DNA of 64,000 bases from assembly GCA_027186245.1 (NCBI GenBank), contig CP114498.1:6641501-6705500 (forward strand), written 5' to 3'. Source of the stretch: Coriaria nepalensis (lineage: Eukaryota > Streptophyta > Magnoliopsida > Cucurbitales > Coriariaceae). Shown piece after piece: positions 35,050 through 47,299 of the stretch (positions within the stretch are counted from its first letter, which is position 1; each line of letters starts with the position of its first letter). The notes beneath the pieces were generated by a model, which was not told where the DNA came from, ran no database searches, and was given only the letters and a program-made list of their open reading frames with translations. Made by a program: the position numbers and the translations under genes.

Positions 35050-35639
35050 CTAGTTGACTAATCCGTGCTATACATAAATATTATTTCTCCATATTTTATA
35101 AACTAAAAATAGGTACATGTTTAAATTACACATATTCTTTATATTTTTATATTTCTTAGATTTTGAAGTGACTGGCAATTAAGACTGATTTATAAAATCA
35201 TAAGTTGAGATTTTATATGAGTTTGATGAATATATTAATTGTCCAAAATTATCTAGAAAAATATTTATAGTACATTATTCATTGCTCTAAATTAATTAAT
35301 GGTAAAGTAAGATTAGATTATCATAGTAGAATCTTGATAAATTAATAATATCTTTTTCTAGTCTCAATTTAGGGATAACGTATTAAATTTATATGACAAT
35401 AAATTATATAAAAAATTCCTATAGGTTCCATTTAATTCATAAATTAATAATTTCTATAGTTCCCATACATAGTGTTTACGATTTAACTACAAGACATTCC
35501 TAGTATATAAACTCAATTATTAATTATTTCTTCTTAAAATTGATATTAATTTAAATTTTTTCTCTAACTTTGTTTTAACTTAGTAGGAAGTTTTGGTATA
35601 GCTTTCTCATACTACAATAAAAAATTATTCAATTTTTAA

Positions 35640-36110
35640 CTTCTTTTTCACGAAATAATCCATACATAAATTTTCATTGAACTATCCTTGTAACAAATAA
35701 TAATTGAAAGTCTTTCATTGTCTTTTTTTCCCCCCCTCTTTCCTTCAAGTTGCTTTGTTGCAAGAGACTGATACGGTTGTAGTCTAAACAATAATCTTGT
35801 TTTATTTATATTGAAAACATCTTTCATTTCAAATTGATCCACGTTCTCCTTTACATAAGTCAAATTATTCTCCATGATTTCAAGATCAACCGATCCACCT
35901 TCTCCAAACTAGATATAGTTTTATTATCTCATGTCTTGATTTGAAGCGCTCAAGCCAACCTTTTGAAAATGGAATTCTAGAGTATGTTGAAGGCATATCT
36001 TCCTTAGAAAATCTTTTATCTTCTCTGTGATTACTTCTCCGATTATATTCATACATTCTTGGTATTGAAAAATCCACTCATATAGTCTTCTCTAGGTCAT
36101 GGAATTTTAG
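35640..36110 (-). mobile_element. Pogo/CENP-B-like (Tc1/mariner superfamily) transposase remnant
   Basis: Minus strand. YSRIPFSKGWLERFKSRHEI (about 35975-35915) is the end of a CENPB-type helix-turn-helix domain. MENNLTYVKENVDQFEMKDV then FNINKTRLLFRLQP, LATKQLEGKRGGKKDNERLS and IIICYKD (35875-35660) are the start of the DDE_1 domain. The first catalytic Asp of the usual MDETGL block is replaced (here INKTRL), and the domains lie in different frames. The rest of the catalytic core is missing. Dead fragment. Confidence 0.8.
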
Positions 36111-36749
36111 TGTTTTGTCACTTAACATTACCTTTTTCAAAAGCAGTTAAAAGATCTTCGAAGAACCCTTAATCATATTTGATATCGTCTCTTAACTCAC
36201 TTGCAAGTTAAATTTTTATAAAATCCACTATTACAATTACTTTTTAGTACTACATGACTTTTCTTTATTTACTCGCATAATTATTTACACATTTCATCTG
36301 TTATTGTCGATTTCTTTTCGCTCCTGAGAAGAGAAGACATCTTTGTATGAATGAAAAATATCATCTATCTCTTTAGTTCTTCTTGAGTGAATAAAAAAGC
36401 TCCCTCTGTTTTAAACCTACAACCTTATTTCCTAAAAAAGTTTTTTCAATTTATTACTTGTAGTTCAATTTCATCCACCAAAATGATATTTTGAGGAAAC
36501 ATTGTCATATAAAAGGTGTAGGTTTCTCTCTTATCTTTCTATCGATGTTTCTATAAAAAGTTATGAGGGATTTACCAAGATAAGTTTTTGGTAATGAATA
36601 TGGAAAATTTGTCCGTTAAGATGATTTGCTTGAATTTGAGATTTACTTTATTAGTATTAAAAGGTATAATGAACTTTCTTGCTATACTTAGCAAGTCAAA
36701 TCTTCATATTTAAACTGTTTCTAAGTAGAAATAAATTAAAAATATTGAC

Positions 36750-37170
36750 AAGTTAATAAATTATTATTTAATTGATAAATTAGAGTATATGCATATATGA
36801 AAATATTTTAGAAAGTTTGACTGTAAATTTGACACGTTTACATATTATCCAAATTTCAAAGTTAACATATGGCGGAATAATGTAATTTTTTTAAATGAAA
36901 GATGATGGTAATTATTAATTTTTATTTAATATTAAATTTATTATGGAATGAAAGTTTTATAGGAAGTTTGATCATAAAATTTGCCACGTCTCGTGCTGTA
37001 ACATGTTTTTTGGGGAAAATATATGGTAATTATTAATTTGAATTCATGTTGAATTTATTATGAAATAAATGTATTTCGAGAAGTTTAATAATAAATTATA
37101 GAATAAAAGTATTTTAAGAAGTTTGATTATAAAATCTATTACGTGTCATGATATAGATCATTGAAAACTC
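36750..37170. repeat. Degenerate tandem array, right block of the 34.4-kb family
   Basis: About three copies of the unit in the left block: ggtaattattaattt, gaagtttgatcataaaattt, gtgctgtaacatgtttttt. The two blocks flank the Pogo-like remnant. Confidence 0.7.
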
Positions 37171-39400
37171 ATGCATGGTATTTCTGTGCCTAAGTTTAAT
37201 TTTTATTATATAAATAAATGAATATGTTCATATATATATATATATATATATGAATTAATATCGCTATTAATCAACTTATTAAAATTTCAAATTAATTTCA
37301 TAAGTTTACAAACAATAATTTACCCCAATTCAAGATTTACAAATCTATCGATATTGACTTTCAGCTAAAAAGTTTGCATCTTACCAATCGTCACTTCTTA
37401 GCTCTTACTAATCGAGGTAACAAAATAAATAAAAGAACATTTTCGAAGTTGTTGCATGTGACAATCCAAGTAAGTTAGTTAGGGTTTATAGAGAAATTTA
37501 TCTATAATTTCAGTAAGGTGAGAATGAGATTAGTTTTTTTTTTTTGGGCCAAAGAGAAAGAGATTAATTAAGTAATCCCCTTTTGCTATAAAAATAAGTT
37601 TATATTTGGGACATAAGATACACTGGCTTGATCCTCAAACTTTCTAACTATCAACTACCATTCTCAATTTGGCAAACCATATCCTCTCATGTTCCGTCTC
37701 TTCTTCCGCAATCGGGTAAAAATTATCAATCTTTGTCAATAATACTCGAGTACTCCTTAAATGACTTGAAGTCATTTCTCCCCTACTCTCGAACCTGACT
37801 CGAAGGCCGCCTTAATATTCGAGTACTCCTTAAATGACTTGAAGTCATGTGCAGTATTAACTTGGTCACTACCAGAATCTTTGTACATTTAATGATTAAT
37901 TTGATAGGTGGCATAATATAATACAATATAGTACATTTAAAGATTAATTTGATTCGGTAAGGCCTCAAGGAAAAACTTCGTTAGGCTTACTATCATTTGT
38001 GAATATATATATATAATCAATAAAGTTTGGTATAGATCACATACATCCCCATTTACTTCCAAAATGGTATTCGAGTGGTATTTATATGGACATGACTTTT
38101 CTCTCCATCAAGATGAAACGTTTTTCAAACGCCCGTTTAAAACTAGATTTACTTTCGACTTGGAAATTTTAATTGAAGCCCACAAAATACTAATTAAAAA
38201 TTTCAAATCCAGTTGATTTGAAACAAGACAATCAGTACCCAAATGGATTTCCAATATGGTAGATATGTGATTTGTTTCCTGTTTACTGTGAAATAAAAGT
38301 GGAGCTTTTGTATTAAGTGGTTGCATTTTTTTGGTGGCAAAATTTTTGGAGAGTTTAAATGATCTTGTTTATGTTATATAGTAAGAGTGGTTGTTGTTGT
38401 TATATACCAGAGCCCTCTAAGATTATAATTCGTCCAATGCTCATCAATTCTAGTATGTTTTTTGAGAACTTAAGCAAGTAATTGATTCTTTTGTAAATAT
38501 TGGAATTTCAAATAAAAATGATATAAATTTTTTTACTATTTCTTTTTTCTAAAGTTTATTTCACTTAAAACTTTTAAGTTACAATATTTTTTTTTTTCTT
38601 CTTTTATTTGGAGGTTTTGATTTTGTATCCTAGTTTCTATGTTAGTTTTTTTTTTTTTTTAATAATTTTTTTTTCTACTGATAGTAATACCGGAGCGAAT
38701 AATAGGGTTTATTAAAAAAAAAAAAAAAAGATGCATTTGTAGCAGCACTTCATTACTTTATATCGTGAAGTGAAGTCATATGAGTTAGGACAGGTTGCAA
38801 ATAGTTCATGCATTTTTAAAAGCAATCACTTTGTAGCCTTATGTCAAGATTCTACATTTCTACTGCAAGATAAGGAAGGCTGCCCGTTGCGACTTTCACT
38901 TTTATTTCTTGTCTTTAAAATTGGATGCATCCCATTGCTTTCTCCTTACAGTCATAATTAAAGCTAAGAAAAAAAATTAGTGATTAATTAAATTATGATG
39001 ATTTACATTTGGACTTTTTTTGGGGTAAAGTCTAGTTTTTGCTAAGTCCATAAAATACAACGACAGTAAACTGGAGGAAGGAAATGAAGAAAACTTGAGG
39101 TGAGCATATACGTTAGGAGAAAGTTTAAAAAATCTACAGTGTTTACTTTTTCTGAAGATAATGAAATAAATTATTTAATTAATTCGATCTATCTCATCTT
39201 GCATTGATAGTAATTATTTCTTGTTTTAAGGTACTGGATCTAAGATGCTGCGTAGTTGTTCATCTAGGCCTAACACCCATTAAAATATATATATATATAT
39301 TAAACTAATCAGAATCTGGTCAGAGAATACTACTATTCTTCAATGTACATTGGCTAGGCCGTGGTACAGGCCGAATCCATGCAAGAACGCTTTTGAGGGA
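37171..39400. other. Intergenic region with a local 34-bp duplication
   Basis: Direct repeats of ttcgagtactccttaaatga followed by cttgaagtcat occur at about 37742-37776 and 37817-37850. A second pair (gtacatttaatgattaattt) lies at about 37885 and 37931. A (TA)n run lies at 37229-37251, and poly-T/poly-A runs at 38590-38735. No gene recognised. Confidence 0.45.
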
Positions 39401-40220
39401 GGAGAGATTTGTTTAGATGGGGAATGTAGAGAAGTTCGCACCTCAACTAGCTATTTGTTTGATGCTAAGGCTCGGTTTGCCTTATCGGTTTTGGAATCGG
39501 ATTTTATTAAACTAATTTTATAGAATTGGATTTTGTTGGCTAAATCACTTGAAATTTAAGCCAATCACCCTAACGTCAATTGAATCTATAAAAATAAAGG
39601 GATGCGTGTGCCACAAAGCACGGTCTTCGAGGCACGGCCGCGCGAGCATTCGATAAGTAGTCCATGATTGCCCAAGATGTATGTTGCTCTAACGATTTGG
39701 ATATCATGCTGAGCAGAAAAATCTGCTCCCTTCCTCGGTAAATCAAGTTGACGTCATGTCTCGGACAGGTCAACCTTGAAGTACGATCATAGGCTGAGTA
39801 GACCGACCATCAGCTCCCGCTGTCTCCCATAGGAGCAAGTAATCATGACCCTAAGATCACTACCCACCGTTCAGGTAACATTGTCTAATCTAGGGGTTTC
39901 TCGAATATACGCAGAGCATCCCAGTTGGTGGAAACTCGATCGGTTTCTAGATTGTCTAATGTAGGGCAGGGCTCCGGACCTGGTTGACCAAACGATGCAG
40001 CTCATAGGAAGGTCGGAACTCCTCAGTTGCTATAACCTTCACTTTAGTTGAGTTTCAGTCTCTGGGTCAATATCAGAAAGGAATTTCCACAAGGTCAATT
40101 TGCTCCAATTAGAGAGAAATCCTCGCATCATTGGTCAACTGCTTAAGTACTATGCTTCTCGGCATAGTCTCATCAAGCAAGTTGAAGCAAGGATGATTTT
40201 TCTGTTATAAGAATTAGGGA
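39401..40220. other. Anonymous block of higher GC
   Basis: Markedly GC-richer than its flanks, with text such as gaggcacggccgcgcgagca and agctcccgctgtctcccata. Open frames on the minus strand are short (65 codons at 39773-39576). I recognise no protein or RNA family in it. It may be a retroelement piece or an organellar or captured fragment. Confidence 0.4.
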
Positions 40221-40707
40221 TTTTTATCATTATCCACGTACAAATGAAAATAGGAATAGAAATGATAATTTTTATAATTTTATATTCGGTTGGTTACATA
40301 TAAAATAAATATGAATAAGAATAAGAAATGTAATTTGTTTGTATTGTTAAAAAAAAAAGTTTAAAAATTACTAAAGTATTATAATAAAATTTAAAAAATA
40401 TGAAAAAAATTTATATATAAATAGATGCTTATTTTGATTTTCACTAAAAAAAATATTTAAATGAGAATAAAAAAATAATTTTTATATTTAAATGGAAATA
40501 AAAAATAAATCCGACCAAAAAATAGAACCAAATATATCCTAAAATCAAAAAAACAAAAATAGTTATACCTTCTATTGCAATACTCTTGAAAAGGATCTTG
40601 CAAATTGGGTAACAAGTTTCAGTCTCTAGCCATCTTCTCTTTTAGTTTCAGTCTTTACTTAGATTGAATTTCAGTATTGTTTAAGTAATAAAAAAATTGT
40701 AATAATA

Positions 40708-40740
<33 letters not shown>

Positions 40741-41110
40741 TGTATTGCACAAAGTCATCAACATCAAAACATATAACAAGACATCTCATATCTCAAGTTT
40801 TAAGTTATATAACCCAAACTCAAGTGTGAATATTATTACACAAAGCCATACCAAAGACCAATCCTCTTGCTCCACAATTTCATTCCACAATTTGCGTCTT
40901 AAAGCAACTCATTGGTCATTACTACCTTCCTCATTATCTACTTCACATGGCACTAATTGTAATAAATCGACTCTAATTATTTTAAATGATGTACTATCTG
41001 TCATGGCCCTCCTACAATTTCTCGTCGGAGATCTTGAAGAACTGATCTTACTCCTCGCATTTTTGAGATCAAACCCTCAAATAAGAAATTTGTTAGGCAG
41101 TAAGTTATTT
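40221..41110. other. AT-rich spacer with poly-A run
   Basis: A poly-A run of about 30 at 40709-40738. A 123-codon plus-strand opening (40745-41116) shows no recognised motif. It abuts the copia RT remnant that follows. Confidence 0.35.
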
Positions 41111-41111
41111 T

Positions 41112-41959
41112 TCTAAACAAAGCATGGTGCTGAAGGGAGTATGGAGAGATACAAAGCAGAATTAGTTGCTCAAAATGGTATAAACAAAAAATGGGTTTTG
41201 ATTTTCATGAAGGCTTTTCTCATGTGGTTTACCATTAGCCTTTTCTCATGTGATATAAACAAAAGATGACTAACGTCCAATTAGTGATACCATTAGCTTC
41301 CTTCCTCTAATTGGCCCTTCTATCAAATGGACGTCTAAAACAGTACTTTTCACTATGTCATATCGATGATGAGATAAACATGACTTTTCCTTAAAGATTT
41401 GTCGAAAGCGAAGTTGCATGTTGAGTAAGGGAATATATATATTTTCTAAAGCAAGTCTTTAGGCAATGAAATATGTTTTCTAAGACCTTAGGTTCACACA
41501 GGTTATGCTCAATCAAACTACAATTCTTCACTATTTACTTGGTCTGCAAATGATACGTAGCTTTGTTGCTCTTTTGATATGAGAAGACGAACGATATTAT
41601 GATTACAAAGAAACAATGAAGACGACATCATCTCCGTACAAGCCTAACTTAAAATTAAAAAATCTTTACGAAAGACATGGGGCTAGATAGCCCGAAATAA
41701 AGATGAGATTGTGATGAACCACGGTAAAAAATGCCTTGAAATCCTTCCTAATATGAGCGTATCTGGTTAAACCATCTCATATCCCTTCGATGCTCTTAGT
41801 TACACTAATTAACACTAATTCTCTTCTCGCTTGTCCAAGGAACTATCAACATCTAGTTAGCAGGCTCAATACATAACTAGGACCTTAGCTATTTTGTTCA
41901 GCACATGCGTGCCCCTAAGTAGTGCTACCTTGAGGCGACCATGGGAGTTTTCAGGTACA
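41112..41959 (+). mobile_element. Ty1/copia RT remnant, host of a nested insertion
   Basis: Plus strand, frames mixed. KHGAEGSMERYKAELVAQNG (41123-41185) is the RT start. Further on come pieces matching the copia text around QxDVKNAFLHGDL and the YVDD region (gaacgatattatgattacaa at about 41589), SPK-type text near 41690, and near the end YLEATMGVFRY (about 41925-41957), the HLEAVYRVLRYLK block just before RNase H. The trace stops at 41959, exactly at the LTR of the minus-strand copia element, and may resume at 46744 with KGN. Confidence 0.75.
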
Positions 41960-42191
41960 TGTAAGATAATGAAGAGATAATTAATTGTGAAACCTTAATT
42001 AAAATCTTCTCATTCACGTGTATTTATAGATATACAAAAGATATTAAACCGCATAAAAGAAGTAAAATATAAAATCAACTTTACAAAAACTAAGTCTAAA
42101 ATTATAAAATGGGATATACAAGATCAGATTCAATATCATATTGTTGGTATTTGTTGTTGACTCATTCAAACAACTTTGAATTCGTCTAATA
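41960..42191 (-). repeat. 3' LTR (232 bp) of the minus-strand copia element
   Basis: Pairs with 46515-46743. Shared blocks: ttaattaaaatcttctcatt, gtgtatttatagatatacaa / gtgtatttaggaacatacaa, cataaaagaag, ttgttggtatttgttgttga, caaacaactttgaattc. The left end is tgtaagataatgaagag, the right end gaattcgtctaata. A degraded polypurine tract (minus strand CTTGATGGGAAG) lies just right of it. Confidence 0.88.
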
Positions 42192-45100
42192 CTTCCCATC
42201 AAGTTGGAGTTGGCCTGAGTTGAAAGATCAAGGACATCCAATTTGCGAAGTTGTCTGCAATATACGTCACTTTTAAGTGGTTTCATAAAAAGGTCTACCT
42301 ATGGATCAATAGCTTGTAGGTAGGAGGGAGCAATGAGGTCAGTTTGGATTTTCTTTATGAACAAAATGACAGTAAATTTCAATTTATTTGGTACACTCGT
42401 GAAAAATAAGATTAGTTGCAATGTGAATAGCATCTTGGCTATCACAATGAATTGAAATTGGTTATGGATAAGAAAAATCAAGATCTAAGAAAAGTGATTT
42501 TAGCCATTGTAATTCCAAAATCGGGGCAGTGAGTGAATCATATTTGGCTTTTGCAAAAGAACGAGAAAATATTATAGCTTGTTTCTTAGTTTTCTAAGAA
42601 ATAAGACTAGAACCCAACATAGTCAAAATACCGGTAGTAGACCGATGATTAGTAGGACAATTGTCGAATCAGAATCAGCATATCCAATAATATTAAGTAA
42701 CTACAAGCAAAAAAAAAACAAAACAAAACAAATCCATAACAATAGGACCCTTAAGATAATGAAAAGAACTCGATGGGCATTATCAAGATGGAAAGTCGTG
42801 GAGATTGGATGAATTCACTAAGAATATTTAAAACATACTGAATAATAGGTTGGGTTACAGTAAGATAAAGAAGACAACCTATCAAAAGATGCTAGAGCTC
42901 CATATTAGGAAGTGGAGTGTCATTTGTCGGACGTAGGAGAATATTTTGTTCCATAGGAAAATAAGATGGTCATGAATGAGTCACATACCACAATAAGATA
43001 ATATCTCAATAATGTGTTTTCCCTGACCAAAAATATCCTCTTTCAAAAGGAGACACTTTAATGCTTAGAAAATATTGAAGTTTTTCAGGATCTTACAAGG
43101 AGAAAGATTCAGCAAGAAAGTGTTTGAGATCCAGAATAACATCCTTATCATTTCGAGTGATGATAATATAATAGATGAGACAAACATAAATTTGACACGA
43201 ATATAAGTAATAGACTATATAATCTGAAATATGCTGATGAAAATCTCGTTGAATGTGGTGGAAAACTTTAAAAACCATTGATGAGAAGCCTATTCAAAAC
43301 CATAGATAGACTTGTGTAACATACACGAGTCTCCCTCTTACGAGAAAATTCTAGTGGAAGTTTCATATATACCTCTTTATCTAGATCACCTTGGAAGAAA
43401 GCATTGTTAATATCAAGTTGGTGCAAAGATAAACTTTTAAGCAACAATGAAAGAAGGAGACAAACAATTACTAGTTAGTTCAAAAGTATCGTGATAATCG
43501 ATATTCTACAAGTATTATGCATGCTAAGCCACCTGGATCTGTCCGACCGAGTCATAACCTTATGTGATTCAGTCTTATTTGATTAACTTATCAACAAACA
43601 AAATACTTTGTATTTATCATGAGCAATTAATCTATCATTTTATTATTATTATTATGTTTGAAATAATATTGTATGAACATTATCTTTGTTGCATTCATGA
43701 TTGATTTCCGGATCTTAGGTTATGCACTTGGAACTATGATGGTGACCACGCTTGTTGAGATTCAAGTGGCTAAAAGCCTAAGACCCAAATAGTTAATAGT
43801 TAAAAGATTATCATGATGGGATAACGGTAATCCAGAAAAACTATTACATGTGCTAATTTCTTCAAGAGAAAAATATTGTTCTCATAACCGTCAATATTGG
43901 GGAATATCAGGTTAGACATGTCGGTTGTTAGTGAAGATTTGACCACTAAACGTGATTACTAGACAAGTATCAATGGTAATAATGTTAACTATTGATGAGA
44001 CTTTTTAAAGTGATTATTGTACTTATGATTCTTAAACTTGAAATCACCATAGTACTAACGTATAAAGATATCATGCTTTGATATCACTCAACTTGACCCC
44101 ACACAAGGGTTACTCAAGAGTGAACCATTGAGCATGTGTTTTTTTGTAAAGTTAGTTTGTAGGATGATAAGATATGATCCATCACCTTTATATCTAAAGA
44201 TAAGTCTTATGAGTGATGTACCTTACACAATAAAAAATCTTTGAAAAGTAAAATGGTAGGAAATGAGTTTCCATAAATCCATTGTCTAAGTTACATAATG
44301 AATTACATGATTCTTATGATCAATCTAGTAGAGTTTAACAATTAAACTATGCCCTATGATTGATTGGAACTTTGATCAATCTGGTATGCTAATAATCCTC
44401 ACAGGTTATTTCATGAGTTCTAATAATTTTCATTACACGAATGACTCATTCGCCTTATTAGATGCCAATGTGGGTCTAGTGGTTTAAGTTGATTGATCAA
44501 AGAGATTATCAACTTAAATGTTTACCTTAGAAGTTGTTTTAAAGGTTAAATAGTCTATTCATTAGAATGGATAAAACTTACAAATTGTTGCAGGGATCAC
44601 CTACCGATGCAGTGTATAATCTATTCGGTCACACACATTATAGATGACTAGATCTAGGTTAAGATCTTAATATTGAAATTTGACTTGTTTCTATATAACT
44701 TTATTTCAGAGTTAAATAATTAATTAATTTAATTTGTTAAGTTTAAATCACACTCGCACTACTAGTATATCTAAAGTGTGGTTTAAATTTAATTTGAAAT
44801 TAATAATTAATTAAAAAAATATTAGATTGAGTAAATAAGTTTCTTAAATAAAGATTTAATAAATTTAAAGTCAAACGACAGTTTTCGGATCAAATAAAAA
44901 ACTCGGTTGATCATTAAAGTGTTAATAGGCTAAACCGAATCTACGAGGCAAGACTCATGAATTAATGTATTTACTATTTCAGATATATGTTTTGATAAAT
45001 AAATTCAGTTACAAATTGAACGATTATCAACTATAGTTAAAAAGAAACAAGACCCATTTTTAGAGGGAATAGTGAAAGGATTCCAAATATTAATGTGAGT

Positions 45101-46514
45101 CAATTCGAAATAATGAAAAGAGCAAGATATACTCTGAGGAAAAGAAAGACGCGTCTGTTTGGCACGCGAACATACATCACAAATAAAATCTTTATTGGCA
45201 ATACTATTTAGAGAAATCTAAACAATGATATCAAAATGAATCTGAGATGGATATTCAAATTTATTACAAGGCATGAAAGAAAAAGTATAATAAAAAAATA
45301 TATATCTGAATTTAGATAATAAAGACCATTTCGAGCACCACTCCGACCAATCTTCTTCATCGTTGCTCTGCTCGGTCCTAAAAGACAAATTTAGAAGAAG
45401 AAATTACATCATAATTTAATGAATTTGTTACTTGTGAGATAGATAACAAATTGAATTTAATTGATGGAATGTGAAAACCATTCATGAAAGTGAGTGATGA
45501 GGAACATTGAATGGTCCTATATGTCACAAGCGCTTGAGAATCATCAAGTAATAGAATATATATCTTTTTATGAATAAAATATGAGCTAAAAAGTGACAGA
45601 AGTAGATATATTTGTAAAAGAATATAATTGACTAGCCAACAAGAGGATAGACAAGTAAGAATTGTACCTGCCAAATTTAATGATATCCGCCAAATTCCTC
45701 TTTGGCCAGAATTGCAAGGAACTTGGTGTATTGTGCAGAAGTCAATGAGTAGCGGAAGTAGCAGAAGTAGATGATGGTCAGTCTGATGTCTTCAATTGCT
45801 TATTCGAGAAGCCGTAGATTTGGTAGCATATGGCAAGTGTATGGCCATACTTATTGCAGTGTTTACAGACCGAGAGTCGGGATCGATCAAATGTGAATCT
45901 CTTTTTCTTGACGCACTAAATTATATATACATTGAATTAAATGGAACGACTCCATTACGAGAATTATGCAGTGAATAGTTGAAAATTGATCATGGAGTCC
46001 TTGAAGAAATTCCATTGCACGATCTTGATATTGTTGATCAATAATACTTTTGGCATTTCCACGAATACATGGAGTGACATAGCCAATAGAATTGAGTTCA
46101 TCCCATAATGATTTGAGCTTTGAGAAATATAATGAAACATATAGATTTATCTGTTTAAGGGCAATAATTGATTGTTTCAATTGACAAGTTTTAGGAGCAT
46201 TTGATAAATAAAAATCCTTCAAATATATCCAGATTTGTGCTGCAGTTTCGTATAAATAATACTTGGATGAATCTCATATGAGACAGAATTTAAAATCCAA
46301 CTTCCAACCAGATCATTATATTGTGGGTAATTTGGAATATCATCTTTCTTGTTGCAATTTAGAGTGAGCCATCAACCAAACCCAATTTTCTCTTTACACG
46401 AAGTGCCATTGTTACAATACAACTCCGTGATCCATACTTGTCTCTTGATAGTAATGGAGTAACAAGAATGGTAGAAGTGACGTCTAAATGATGAATGGCA
46501 TAAGTATTACCATA
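42192..46514 (-). mobile_element. Ty1/copia internal region, degenerate, minus strand
   Basis: In coding order (right to left): gag (46222-45887) with LYFSKLKSLWDELNSIGYVT and YQDRAMEFLQGLHDQFSTIH; protease and pre-integrase region (45674-45378) with LDDSQALVTYRTIQCSSSLT and IPSIKFNLLSISQVTNSLNY; integrase start (45180-44960) with RAKQTRLSFPQSISCSFHYF, ELTHINIWNPF and FFLTIVDN. A stretch without pol text spans about 43540-44950. RT resumes at about 43520 (IDYHDTFEL, LDINNAFFQGDLDKEVYMKL). The end of pol is LFMKPLKSDVYCRQLRKLDV (42300-42230). The primer-binding site is a degraded ggcataagtattacca at 46497-46512. Stops and shifts throughout; inactive. Confidence 0.85.
43540..44955. mobile_element. 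Probable insertion inside the copia internal region
   Basis: Between the integrase trace (ends near 44960) and the RT trace (starts near 43520) lie about 1.4 kb without pol similarity but with moderate complexity. The linear size and AT-rich LTR-like text suggest a nested solo LTR or non-autonomous element. The ends and target duplication were not resolved. Confidence 0.35.
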
Positions 46515-46743
46515 TGAAATGATGAAGAGAGAATTGACTGTAAAACTTTAATTAAAATCTTCTCATTCATGTGTATTTAGGAACATACAAAAGTATTAAA
46601 ATACATAAAAGAAGCAAAACAATAAAATCTAATGCACAAAAGCTCAGCCTAAAGATGTGGACTGAGATGTGAAATATCATATTCATACCAAATTGTTGGT
46701 ATTTGTTGTTGACTTGTTCAAACAACTTTGAATTCATGTAATA
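46515..46743 (-). repeat. 5' LTR (229 bp) of the minus-strand copia element
   Basis: Partner of 41960-42191; right end gaattcatgtaata at 46743. Flanks gtaca (41955-41959) and gtgta (46744-46748) look like a worn 5-bp target duplication. Several substitutions separate the two LTRs by eye, so the insertion is old. Confidence 0.87.
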
Positions 46744-47295
46744 GTGTAAAGGAAATTGTCAAGTTATCACTTGTCACATAAGTTTAACAATATGTCAGGT
46801 TAGAAGGGAGGGAGGGAAGAGAAATTAAAGATATTTTTTTATGTATGAATTTTTTTTAATGAAAAGAAAATAAATTTATCTTTATTTGGATGATTTTATT
46901 AAAAAAAGAGAGATAAATTTTTAATATATTTATAATTATATTCTATTAATAATTAAATGTCAAATTAGAGAATAATATCAATATCATAAAAATACGTACA
47001 AAAAAAAAAATTTATTTCCTTCCCTCAATTTTGAAAGGTTTTTTGTTCCGTGAGTTTAGTAAAATCATACTTGTATGTTATAAAAGATTGTATTATGTGG
47101 AACTGTGCATTAAGTTGTCAAACTAAAACTAATCAGTTTGTTTTTCCCCTTAATTTCTTTAAATAAATAAACTATATTTTTCTTGGCATATTAGTTATAT
47201 ACTCTCTGCATTGTCAAACTATTTTTCCTTTAGGTTTGATTGTGTGGTGATTAGATATTGTTCAAACTATTTTTGATTAATACACTAATCCAAGA
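46744..47295. other. Spacer between two copia elements
   Basis: The first bases may continue the interrupted plus-strand copia. The rest is AT-rich with no LTR similarity to 51443, so the next element lacks a recognisable 5' LTR. Confidence 0.4.
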
Positions 47296-47299
47296 GAAA

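Noticed and set aside
37783..38326. Short minus-strand ORFs of 61 and 72 codons
   Set aside because: No motif; one overlaps the local direct repeats.
40745..41116. 123-codon plus-strand ORF
   Set aside because: No domain, no hydrophobic pattern or repeat, and it runs into the start of a copia remnant; left as spacer.
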